Assembly: GCA_002339015.1 (NCBI GenBank)
Contig: DDJC01000055.1
Coordinates: forward strand, 1-8,447
DNA length: 8,447 nucleotides
Reading direction: 5' to 3'
From: Burkholderiales bacterium UBA1834
GTDB taxonomy: Bacteria; Pseudomonadota; Gammaproteobacteria; Burkholderiales; Burkholderiaceae_C
In this document: positions 1 through 8,447 of the stretch, piece by piece
Layout of the letters: every line of letters begins with the position of its first letter
How positions within the stretch are numbered: position 1 is the stretch's first letter
Notes under the pieces: model-generated
The model's input: the letters and a program-made list of their open reading frames with translations, nothing else
Database searches by the model: none
Told to the model about the DNA's origin: nothing
Position numbers and translations under genes: made by a program

Positions 1-2
1 TG

Positions 3-3216
<3,214 letters not shown>

Positions 3217-3218
<2 letters not shown>

Positions 3219-3235
3219 CCCCTTACCGGGGCGTC
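3217..3235. terminator. Possible small hairpin between convergent stop codons
   Basis: GAC plus CCC (3217-3222) can pair with GGG plus GTC (3229-3231 and 3233-3235), with C3232 bulged and a six-base loop. It overlaps the last two bases of the lhr TGA and the last codon of the opposing gene. The two genes are only 15 nt apart and convergent, so a shared bidirectional terminator is plausible. There is no T-run on either side, so this is not a standard intrinsic terminator and may be chance. Confidence 0.25.
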
Positions 3236-3473
3236 ATCCCTTGGAACCCTTGGATCCTTTGGTCTTGCGTGCGCCCCGGATGTTCATGGCCGCCAGGCCG
3301 AACTGCAGCGTGATCAGGGCATAGGCCTGCGTGCTCCATCCCCAGGCCACCCACAGGACATTGCTCAGCAGGAAGACCCAGAAGCCCCAGTTGCGCCGTT
3401 GCTGCGCCTTGGAGGCCACCAGCCAGGCGGCGATCAGGGTGAAGGCCATGGCAGGCCACTGCAGCAGGTCCAT
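3234..3473 (-). CDS. Small three-helix membrane protein of unknown function
   Basis: This 79-residue protein has three hydrophobic segments: about residues 3-20, 29-46 (rich in Trp: WGFWVF, LWVAWGW) and 49-65. A basic QQRRN loop lies between helices 1 and 2, and the tail is NIRGARK followed by KG-S-KG-S-KG. The start is ATG 3473, 4 nt after the TGA of the histidine kinase upstream. No good Shine-Dalgarno is visible, which fits translational re-initiation from the kinase. The frame is open further upstream to 3647, but that would lie inside the kinase receiver domain and reads as ordinary out-of-frame sequence. I believe similar small proteins occur in Burkholderiales as hypothetical proteins, but I recognise no named family. 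Three helices in 79 residues recall a SemiSWEET or PnuC-like half-unit, but no PQ motif is present, so transport is speculation. Confidence 0.72.
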   Translation of the reverse strand: MDLLQWPAMAFTLIAAWLVASKAQQRRNWGFWVFLLSNVLWVAWGWSTQAYALITLQFGLAAMNIRGARKTKGSKGSKG

Positions 3474-3477
3474 GGGG

Positions 3478-5655
3478 TCAGTGCACAGACAGACGGAGTT
3501 CACCCAGCAGCCGGCCCAGGCGTTCGATGTCCACAGGCTTGACCAGGTGCTCCCTGAAGCCACTGGCCTTGGTGCGGCGGCGGTCCTGCTCCTGGCCATA
3601 GCCGGACAAGGCCACCAGAGGCGTGTCGCCTTGTCCGGGCAATGCATGGATGGCTTGCGCCAGCTCGTAGCCGTCCATCACGGGCAGGCCGATGTCCAGC
3701 AGGGCCAGGTCCACATGCTGGTGGCTCAGGAGCTTCAACGCGGTCGGGCCATCGTGGGCCATCAGCACCACGTAGCCCCAGCTGTGCAGCAGCTCCGACA
3801 ACATGTGGGCCGCGTCCTCGTTGTCATCGACCACCAGCACAGCCTGGCCTGCGCCGCGCGGGGCGCCTTGCGGCCCCTGGCCACAGGTCAGCGCGTTGTC
3901 ATCCTCGGTGATCAACAGGGGCAGCGTCAGGTCGAAGCGGCTGCCCTGGTCGGGGCCATCGCTGTGGGCGGTGAGCGTGCCCCCATGCATGGTGGCCATC
4001 GTGCGGGCGATGGTCAGCCCCAGGCCCAGGCCGCCCTGCGAGCGGTCCAGGCCCTGGCGGCCTTGTGTGAACAGGTCGAACACGCGCTCCAGGTCGTTGG
4101 GGGAAATGCCCACGCCGTTGTCGATCACGCTGAGCAAGACATCGCCGTTGTCGCCTGGGGCAGCGGTGACACGGATCTGCCCTTGCTGCGGGGTGTAGCG
4201 TGCGGCATTGATCAGCAGGTTGGAGATGACCTGGGCCAGGCGCACCGGATCGGCCATCACTTTCAGGCCCGTGTCCGGGATGTCGAGCGACAGCGTGTGG
4301 CGACGTTGTTCGATCAGGGGCGAAGCCGTCTCGACAGCCCGGTTGACCACCTGGCACAGCTCGATGGGCACCGGCTGCAACGTGACATGGCCTCGGATGA
4401 TGCGGGCCACATCCAGCAAGTCGTCGATCAGGCGGGTCATGTGGTGTACCTGCCGACCGATGATGGCGCGTTCGCGCTGCGAGGCCGTGTCACCCCGCAT
4501 GTCCATCAGGTGCAGCGCGATCTGGATGGGCGCCAGCGGGTTGCGCAGTTCATGGCCCAGCATGGCGATGAATTCGTCCTTGGCGCGGCTGGCCTGGCGC
4601 AGCTCCTCGGCGGTCTGGCGCAGGCGGTGCTCGATGCGGGAGCGCTCGATGAACTGTGCGGCCTGCCTGGCGTACAGATCGAGCATCCGCAAGGCTTGCT
4701 CGGAAGGTTGGGTGGGCAGGCGCCAGTGCGTGGAGAGCATGCCCATGGGCGAGCCGTTTTGCCCAAGCAGCGGCGTGCTCTGCACAGCCACATAGCCGGC
4801 TTGGTCTGCCACCTGGCGCAGCGCACTGAACCCGGACGCGCTTGTCAGATCTGGAATGACGACACGCTGCCCCAGGCGCAGCGCGCGGCCGCAGGCGGAC
4901 TCGTGGTCGCCATCGACCTCGGAAAAATAGCGCAGAAAGCCTTCATCGAAACCGCGCTGCGCGGCGATGCGCAGCGTCTGGTGGCGGGCGTCGAAGAGCT
5001 GGATGTTGCCTTTGTCGGCGCGCATCAGCGAGATGGCCGCGTCCAGCACCTCGTGCAGGGCGCTGTCCAGATCCTGCGCGTGCACCAGCCGGGCCACCAG
5101 GTCATTGAGCCGGGTCATCGATTTCAGGTCGCGGGCCAGGGCCTTTTCCGCCTCGACACGCCGTGTCACGTCGGTCAGGGTCACCATCACGCCCAAGATG
5201 TCGCCCTGGGGGCCGCGGACCGGGCTGTAGCAGATGTTCAGGCTCAGCACGCGCTCGCCACCATCGAGCTGCAGGCGGTAGGGCTGGTCTTCCAGGTAGA
5301 CGCTGTCGCCCTGCGTCATCACGCGTTCGTAGATCGGGGCGTTGAAGTGCCAGACCTCGGGCCAGCACTCCTGCGTGGGCCGTCCGAGGTAGGCGGGATG
5401 CTTGTCGCGCATCAAGCGCGCATAGGCATCGTTGTAGATCTGCAGAAGCTGCGGCCCCCACAGCAGGATCATCTCGAAACGGTTGTCAAGCACCGACGAC
5501 ACCACGGTCCGCAAGGTGTCGGACCAGGTGTCGATGGCGCCGAATCCGGTGGCGGACCAATCCTTGGCACGGACCATCCTGGCGAGTTCGCTGTCGCCAG
5601 GCGGCCAATCTGGCGGCGTGTCCTCTCTGTGGGGATCAGCTTGTTCTTTCTTCAT
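3478..5655 (-). CDS. Soluble hybrid histidine kinase (PAS-GAF-HisKA-HATPase-REC)
   Basis: This 725-residue cytoplasmic sensor kinase shows no membrane segment. A PAS-type domain lies at about residues 35-168 (LWGPQLLQIYNDAY; the KHP, LG, P and WPE residues are typical of this sub-type; it ends at DVT). A GAF domain follows at about 185-338 (CGRAL, VQSTPLL, GMLSTH, LDLYARQAAQFIE). The HisKA dimerisation domain has the H-box LGHELRNPL with phospho-acceptor His368. The ATPase domain has the N-box LLINAARYTP (Asn483), G1 DNGVGI (512-517), the F-box near 525 and G2 GGLGLGL (541-547). The C-terminal receiver has Asp610/Asp611, phospho-Asp654 (LLDIGLPVMDG), Ser684 and Lys706, so all key catalytic residues are present. 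There is no HPt domain and no separate response regulator in the window, so the output path is unknown. No chromophore-binding residue can be assigned, so the signal is unknown. The start ATG 5655 has GAGGT 5 nt upstream. The 79-residue membrane protein follows at a 4-nt gap. Confidence 0.95.
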   Translation of the reverse strand: MKKEQADPHREDTPPDWPPGDSELARMVRAKDWSATGFGAIDTWSDTLRTVVSSVLDNRFEMILLWGPQLLQIYNDAYARLMRDKHPAYLGRPTQECWPEVWHFNAPIYERVMTQGDSVYLEDQPYRLQLDGGERVLSLNICYSPVRGPQGDILGVMVTLTDVTRRVEAEKALARDLKSMTRLNDLVARLVHAQDLDSALHEVLDAAISLMRADKGNIQLFDARHQTLRIAAQRGFDEGFLRYFSEVDGDHESACGRALRLGQRVVIPDLTSASGFSALRQVADQAGYVAVQSTPLLGQNGSPMGMLSTHWRLPTQPSEQALRMLDLYARQAAQFIERSRIEHRLRQTAEELRQASRAKDEFIAMLGHELRNPLAPIQIALHLMDMRGDTASQRERAIIGRQVHHMTRLIDDLLDVARIIRGHVTLQPVPIELCQVVNRAVETASPLIEQRRHTLSLDIPDTGLKVMADPVRLAQVISNLLINAARYTPQQGQIRVTAAPGDNGDVLLSVIDNGVGISPNDLERVFDLFTQGRQGLDRSQGGLGLGLTIARTMATMHGGTLTAHSDGPDQGSRFDLTLPLLITEDDNALTCGQGPQGAPRGAGQAVLVVDDNEDAAHMLSELLHSWGYVVLMAHDGPTALKLLSHQHVDLALLDIGLPVMDGYELAQAIHALPGQGDTPLVALSGYGQEQDRRRTKASGFREHLVKPVDIERLGRLLGELRLSVH

Positions 5656-5660
5656 CCATC

Positions 5661-5665
5661 ACCTC
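5661..5665 (-). promoter_or_regulatory. Ribosome binding site of the histidine kinase
   Basis: On the minus strand GAGGT lies 5 nt before ATG 5655, and it fixes that start. The next-nearest ATG upstream (5659) is out of frame. Confidence 0.7.
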
Positions 5666-5673
5666 GCGCCATG

Positions 5674-5689
5674 ATGCAGGCATGCAGGC
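5674..5689. repeat. Tandem 8-bp direct repeat in the kinase leader
   Basis: ATGCAGGC occurs twice in perfect tandem, with a GCATGC palindrome at the junction. It is followed by a GGCGATC pair at 5687-5693 and 5701-5707. It lies 8 bp upstream of the kinase Shine-Dalgarno, within the probable 5' leader. It could be a regulator site or mRNA structure, or chance. Confidence 0.4.
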
Positions 5690-5729
5690 GATCACTCCCG
5701 GGCGATCGAACTCTTTTCAGATCATGGCA

Positions 5730-5759
5730 GTCTAGTGCACGCTGACAGGCCGTGCAGAC
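5730..5759. repeat. Interrupted inverted repeat (TGCACG / CGTGCA)
   Basis: Perfect 6-bp arms TGCACG (5736-5741) and CGTGCA (5751-5756) are separated by 9 nt. Outer GTC/GAC pairs (5730-5732 with 5757-5759) can extend the stem across a three-base bulge. It sits 25 nt past the stop of the acidic-protein gene and about 80 nt before the kinase start, both on the minus strand. It could be a terminator-like hairpin for the former or an operator for the latter. No T-run follows, so an intrinsic terminator is unlikely. The rest of this 129-nt gap shows no convincing sigma-70 promoter. Confidence 0.35.
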
Positions 5760-5784
5760 TCGGGGTTGAGGAGGCGTTGCGGCC

Positions 5785-6192
5785 TCACGCAGGCAAATCT
5801 TCGGGATTTTCATCCTCATCGGCGGCCAGGTTGTCCAGATCGACGGCCTGCGGATCGTCCAGGGACACCAGATCCGGATCGCTGTCCAGAGCCTCCTGCG
5901 CGGACAGCACCACCCGGTCGGGCGCGATGTCGCCGCCATCACGCAGGGCTTCTGGGGTGGCCGAGCCCCGTTCCCCGGTGCCGGCGGCGTCGCTGTCGGA
6001 CAGCGGATCGGTGTTGCCGGTGCCTGAGATCGCTGCAGCGCGGCTCTCGAAATCGTCGCTTGTTTCAAGGTGCAGCTGTCCCTGAATGTCGGCGCCGCTG
6101 TCCGAACTGTCGCTGGGGCCGAGCAAGTCGGCATCACGTCCGGCGGCGTGGGTGGGTGCCAGCGTGGCGCCCAGAATGCTGTTTTTGGCCAT
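5785..6192 (-). CDS. Highly acidic, probably disordered protein of unknown function
   Basis: This 135-residue protein starts MAKNSILG. The start ATG 6192 has AGGAG 6 nt upstream, a strong ribosome site; the frame is open to 6345, but the extra 51 residues look non-native and have no such site. I count 31 Asp/Glu against 6 Lys/Arg, no Cys and no Trp. Ser, Gly, Ala and Pro are common, and the sequence is of low complexity (for example SDSSDSGAD and the tail AADEDENPEDLPA). There is no signal peptide and no membrane segment. These properties point to an intrinsically disordered cytoplasmic protein; I do not recognise the family. The strong start signal and the contrast with its shadow frames argue that it is real. 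It is transcribed away from the GGDEF-EAL gene and towards the histidine kinase, 129 nt upstream of the latter, so co-transcription with the kinase is possible but not shown. Confidence 0.75.
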   Translation of the reverse strand: MAKNSILGATLAPTHAAGRDADLLGPSDSSDSGADIQGQLHLETSDDFESRAAAISGTGNTDPLSDSDAAGTGERGSATPEALRDGGDIAPDRVVLSAQEALDSDPDLVSLDDPQAVDLDNLAADEDENPEDLPA

Positions 6193-6198
6193 GGTCGT

Positions 6199-6203
6199 CT
6201 CCT
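6199..6203 (-). promoter_or_regulatory. Ribosome binding site of the acidic protein
   Basis: AGGAG on the minus strand lies 6 nt before ATG 6192. It is the best Shine-Dalgarno match I found in the window and decides the start of the 135-residue protein over the longer frame to 6345. Confidence 0.75.
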
Positions 6204-6229
6204 GAGTGTCGGCGGGATGCTTGACGCAG

Positions 6230-6255
6230 GGCAAACGGCGTGCCTCAGGTTTGCC
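6230..6255. promoter_or_regulatory. Perfect 7-bp inverted repeat in the divergent intergenic region
   Basis: GGCAAAC (6230-6236) and GTTTGCC (6249-6255) form a perfect inverted repeat with a 12-nt spacer. It lies 37 nt upstream of the acidic-protein start and about 80 nt upstream of the GGDEF-EAL start. The layout suits a dimeric regulator bound between divergent promoters, or a hairpin in one leader. No confident -10/-35 pair was found on either strand of this 141-nt region: TTGACG at 6221 lacks a partner -10, and TATGAC at 6269 lacks a partner -35. Confidence 0.4.
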
Positions 6256-6333
6256 GGCATCCGGTCGATATGACCAGGTGAACAGCGTCCCCGAGTGGCG
6301 CAGGGTGACGTGATCGACAGGGGTGGTCAAGCC

Positions 6334-8220
6334 GTGACGGAACATCAGGCCTCAGTGCAGGTGACAAAAGTGGAAAAACGCCGTCTGGCGTGGCTGCCAT
6401 TCACCCTCGCATTGCTGGTGGCCGCCTTGCTGCTGGCTTGGCAACGCCTTTATTTCGAGATGCGGGATGCGCACCGCACGGCCCTGAGCGAGGCCGAATC
6501 GATCATGACCGTGGTCGAACTGTCCAGGGCCATGAGTTCGACGGATGTGTCGCCGTGGCTGACCAGCGCTTCCAGCCGCTTCAGCGATGTGGTGTCGTCC
6601 AGCTACTGCGTGGGCGCGCAATGCTCGGCCCACTACCGCCAGGGCCGCGCGCCGTTGTGCTCGCAAGGGGACCGCTGGGGATCGGTGTGCGCCCAATCCT
6701 TTCCGCGGGGCGCGGGCGCGTTCGTGGAGGTTCGCCACTCCCTGATGCCCGCCTATCAGGCCACGCTGCGGGACATGCTGATGGTGTGCGTGGTGGCCTT
6801 GCTGGGACTGGGCACCTGGTTCAGCGCCGAGCAACGCCTGCGCCAGCAGGTGCTGCGCCGCGAAGACCAGTTGCGCCACGCGGCGCGGCACGATGCCCTG
6901 ACCGGGTTGCTCAACCGCGCGGCGTTCGATGCTGTCCTGGCCGAGCACCTGGCCCGCCCGAAAGCCGAACGCAGCCCGGCCACGCTGCTGTACATGGATC
7001 TGGACGGGTTCAAGCACCTCAATGACACGCATGGCCACCACATGGGTGACCAGGTGCTCAAGGAAGTCACAAGGCGCTTTGGCGCTGCGCTGCCGGAAGC
7101 ACGCGCGAGCATGGGGCGCCTGGGTGGGGACGAATTTGCGGTGATCCTGCCGAACGTGAGCGAGCCGCTGGCCGTGGCCGCTTCGGTCGATGCCCTGACC
7201 GAGAGCCTGACGCCGCCGTTCGAGGCCGAACAGATGTCGGCCCAGTTGGGCGTGAGCATCGGCGCCGTGGTGCTGGATGCCGAGGTGCACACCGCAGAAG
7301 AAGCCCTGCGCCGGGCGGACGTGGCCATGGACGAAGCCAAGCGCCTGGGCCATGGCAAGCTGGTGCTGTTCGATGATTTGCTGGGCTCGCGTGCGCGGCG
7401 CCGCCAGTTCATCCAGTCTGAGTTGCGCCCCGCCATCATCCAGGGTCAGCTGTACCTGGAGTACCAGCCGCAGGTGGGCATGGATGGCGGCATGCGTGGC
7501 GTGGAGGCCCTGGTCCGTTGGCGTCATCCCCGCTTCGGCGTGATCCGGCCTGACGAGTTCATCTCGGTGGCCGAAGAGACCGGTCTGATCCTGCCCTTGG
7601 GCGTGGCCGTGATCGAGATGGCCTGCCGTGACCTGGTGGCCTTGCGCAAGCAGGGCGTGGCCTTGCCCTACGTGAGCGTGAACGTGTCGCCGCGTCAGCT
7701 GGCTGACCCGCAACTGGTGCCAGCGCTGATGAGTGCATTGCGGCAGCATGGGCTGGGCCCGGCCGACATGGAACTGGAAGTGACGGAGGGCGCGGTGATG
7801 GAGGTCAACGGCGCCGAGAGCTCGGTGCTGGACCACCTGTCGGCACGCGGCTTTCGCATCGCCATTGATGATTTCGGCACGGGCTATTCATCGCTCAGCC
7901 GGCTGCAGCGCATGAAGGTGGACAAGCTCAAGATCGACGGCTCCTTCATGGAAGGGCTGGGCGAACCAGGGCATGACCCCGTGCTGGTGGACATGATGCT
8001 GTCGCTGGCCAAGCGGCTGGGTGTCAAGAGCGTGGCCGAAGGGGTGGAGACCCAGCAGCAGGCCGACTGGTTGCGCGATGCGGGCTGCCAGATGATCCAG
8101 GGCTACCTGTACGCCAAGCCCATGCCGCCGGCTCAGTTGGCAGTGTGGCTCAAGGAGCGGGCCGGCGATCACGACGATGACGAGGATGTGTGGTCGCCGA
8201 CCGTTTCCGCGGAGTTGTGA
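6334..8220 (+). CDS. Membrane-anchored GGDEF-EAL cyclic-di-GMP synthase/phosphodiesterase
   Basis: Residue numbers here count from the longest possible start, GTG 6295 (641 aa). I prefer GTG 6334 (628 aa), which has AGGGG 10 nt upstream; GTG 6310 is also possible. A first transmembrane helix spans about 31-50 and a second about 159-176. They flank a periplasmic segment of about 108 residues with four Cys (105, 110, 122, 132). The GGDEF domain has the metal/substrate region MDLDGFKHLND (Asp235) and an intact active site RLGGDEF (277-281). The inhibitory RxxD site is absent (Glu-Ala-Arg-Ala at 268-271). The EAL domain has EALVRW (404-409), NVSPRQL (Asn463), ELEVTE (Glu495), DDFGTGYSSL (525-534), LKID (546-548), AEGVET and QGYLYAKP, all expected for an active phosphodiesterase. 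The C-terminus has an acidic HDDDED run. From the family: it would make c-di-GMP from two GTP and/or cleave it to pGpG at the inner membrane. The net activity cannot be told from sequence. Confidence 0.94.
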   Translation: MTEHQASVQVTKVEKRRLAWLPFTLALLVAALLLAWQRLYFEMRDAHRTALSEAESIMTVVELSRAMSSTDVSPWLTSASSRFSDVVSSSYCVGAQCSAHYRQGRAPLCSQGDRWGSVCAQSFPRGAGAFVEVRHSLMPAYQATLRDMLMVCVVALLGLGTWFSAEQRLRQQVLRREDQLRHAARHDALTGLLNRAAFDAVLAEHLARPKAERSPATLLYMDLDGFKHLNDTHGHHMGDQVLKEVTRRFGAALPEARASMGRLGGDEFAVILPNVSEPLAVAASVDALTESLTPPFEAEQMSAQLGVSIGAVVLDAEVHTAEEALRRADVAMDEAKRLGHGKLVLFDDLLGSRARRRQFIQSELRPAIIQGQLYLEYQPQVGMDGGMRGVEALVRWRHPRFGVIRPDEFISVAEETGLILPLGVAVIEMACRDLVALRKQGVALPYVSVNVSPRQLADPQLVPALMSALRQHGLGPADMELEVTEGAVMEVNGAESSVLDHLSARGFRIAIDDFGTGYSSLSRLQRMKVDKLKIDGSFMEGLGEPGHDPVLVDMMLSLAKRLGVKSVAEGVETQQQADWLRDAGCQMIQGYLYAKPMPPAQLAVWLKERAGDHDDDEDVWSPTVSAEL

Positions 8221-8233
8221 GCCGCGCATGACA

Positions 8234-8252
8234 AGCTCGCCATGGCGGGGCT
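8234..8252 (+). terminator. Possible hairpin after the GGDEF-EAL gene
   Basis: AGC-TCGC can pair with GCGG-G-GCT around a CATG loop: seven pairs including one G-T and one bulged G. It lies 13 nt past the stop codon. An alternative pairing uses GGGG (8247-8250) with the C-run at 8262-8267, followed by TGTTTG. The weak T content makes an intrinsic terminator uncertain. Confidence 0.3.
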
Positions 8253-8293
8253 GCTGAGTTACCCCCCTGTTTGAGTGCCGTTCGCCTCATGTG

Positions 8294-8311
8294 GCGTCAC
8301 GGGACTGTCAC
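8294..8311 (+). promoter_or_regulatory. Candidate Pho box (PhoB site)
   Basis: GCGTCAC, a four-base spacer GGGA, then CTGTCAC gives two 7-mers 11 bp apart, which is the spacing of the PhoB box CTGTCAT-N4-CTGTCAY. The second half-site is perfect; the first keeps the GTCA core. Ten nt downstream is CACCAT (8322-8327), a 3/6 match to a -10 element at the expected place. A transcript starting near 8334 would have a leader of about 28 nt before ATG 8362. This is a single site read by eye in GC-rich DNA. Confidence 0.4.
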
Positions 8312-8361
8312 GGAGCGTGCGCACCATCCACGCCCACCGACCACTCAATGCACTGCAGTCC

Positions 8362-8447
8362 ATGATCCGCAAGCCTTCCTTCGCTCGCCGCCTGAGCCTC
8401 GCCCTGACCGCCATCGCCCTGGCCTCGGCCACCGCCACCGCCACCGC
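8362..8447 (+). CDS. N-terminus of an exported protein (signal peptide only; cut by window end)
   Basis: An open frame from ATG 8362 runs to the right edge (28 complete codons). It encodes a positively charged start (MIRKPSFARR), a hydrophobic core (LSLALTAIALAS) and then an Ala/Thr run, a textbook Sec-type signal peptide. Cleavage is plausible after Ala21-Ser22-Ala23. The RR-x-S-L is only a faint Tat resemblance. No clear Shine-Dalgarno is visible before ATG 8362. GTG 8275 and GTG 8317 are in frame, but they would put 15-29 extra residues ahead of the signal peptide. The mature protein is not in the window, so its function is unknown. The Pho-box candidate upstream would suit a secreted phosphatase or phosphate-binding protein, but that is inference only. 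Confidence 0.6.
   Translation, partial: MIRKPSFARRLSLALTAIALASATATAT
8428..8445 (+). repeat. Hexanucleotide tandem repeat GCCACC, three units
   Basis: Three exact GCCACC units encode Ala-Thr repeats at the end of the signal peptide, and the following GC may begin a fourth beyond the edge. Changes in copy number would keep the frame and only alter the length of the Ala-Thr run around the cleavage site. Confidence 0.6.

Noticed and set aside
3474..3647. A longer start for the small membrane protein (ATG 3647)
   Set aside because: The extra 58 residues would overlap the receiver domain of the kinase in another frame and show no continuous membrane or signal pattern; the start 4 nt after the kinase stop is more natural.
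3331..5745. An 804-codon open frame on the plus strand opposite the histidine kinase
   Set aside because: The minus strand encodes a complete kinase with every catalytic motif. The antisense frame is rich in His, Gln, Val and Ala with no recognisable domain, as expected when a high-GC gene leaves its complementary frame free of stops.
6205..6224. A sigma-28-like promoter for the acidic gene (TCAAG and GCCGACA on the minus strand)
   Set aside because: The two elements are only 6 nt apart, far too close for the flagellar sigma factor consensus.
6193..6345. A longer start for the acidic protein (ATG 6345)
   Set aside because: The added residues differ sharply in composition, lack a ribosome site and would overlap the start of the divergent gene; AGGAG before ATG 6192 decides it.
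6352..7836. A 494-codon open frame on the minus strand opposite the GGDEF-EAL gene
   Set aside because: It shadows an unmistakable enzyme on the plus strand. It is His/Gln/Arg-rich, without domains, and would start inside the EAL region.
8348..8365. ATG 8348 as the start of the exported protein
   Set aside because: That frame ends after five codons at TGA 8363-8365; ATG 8362 leads into the signal peptide.

Overview
The window is GC-rich with strong G/C preference at third codon positions. Its gene content (full-length Lhr helicase, soluble PAS-GAF hybrid histidine kinase, GGDEF-EAL protein) and protein wording suggest a betaproteobacterium of the Burkholderiales. That placement is an inference from composition and family resemblance; there is no rRNA or other marker gene here.

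Layout from left to right: (1) 3-3218 (+), the C-terminal two thirds of an Lhr-type helicase, with the helicase motor domains lost off the left edge. (2) Converging on it with only 15 nt between stop codons is a minus-strand group: a 79-residue three-helix membrane protein (3234-3473), preceded at a 4-nt gap by a 725-residue hybrid histidine kinase (3478-5655). (3) Further upstream on the minus strand, after a 129-nt gap with small repeats, is a 135-residue very acidic, probably disordered protein (5785-6192). (4) A divergent intergenic region (6193-6333) carries a perfect 7-bp inverted repeat. It separates the acidic protein from a plus-strand membrane-anchored cyclic-di-GMP enzyme with intact GGDEF and EAL motifs and a four-cysteine periplasmic segment (6334-8220). 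(5) The right edge holds a Pho-box-like direct repeat (8294-8311) at the right spacing upstream of the first 28 codons of an exported protein (8362 to the edge).

Functionally the centre is signalling: a cytoplasmic PAS-GAF kinase with its own receiver domain, a small membrane protein probably translated together with it, and a c-di-GMP synthesis/degradation enzyme. Lhr is a DNA-repair helicase and seems unrelated to its neighbours. No mobile element, CRISPR array, tRNA or rRNA was seen. The genes belong to known families or are small unknowns, and I found no clear sign of a complete new multi-gene system. The best leads are the kinase/small-membrane-protein pair, the acidic protein, the Cys-rich sensor segment and the Pho-box candidate.
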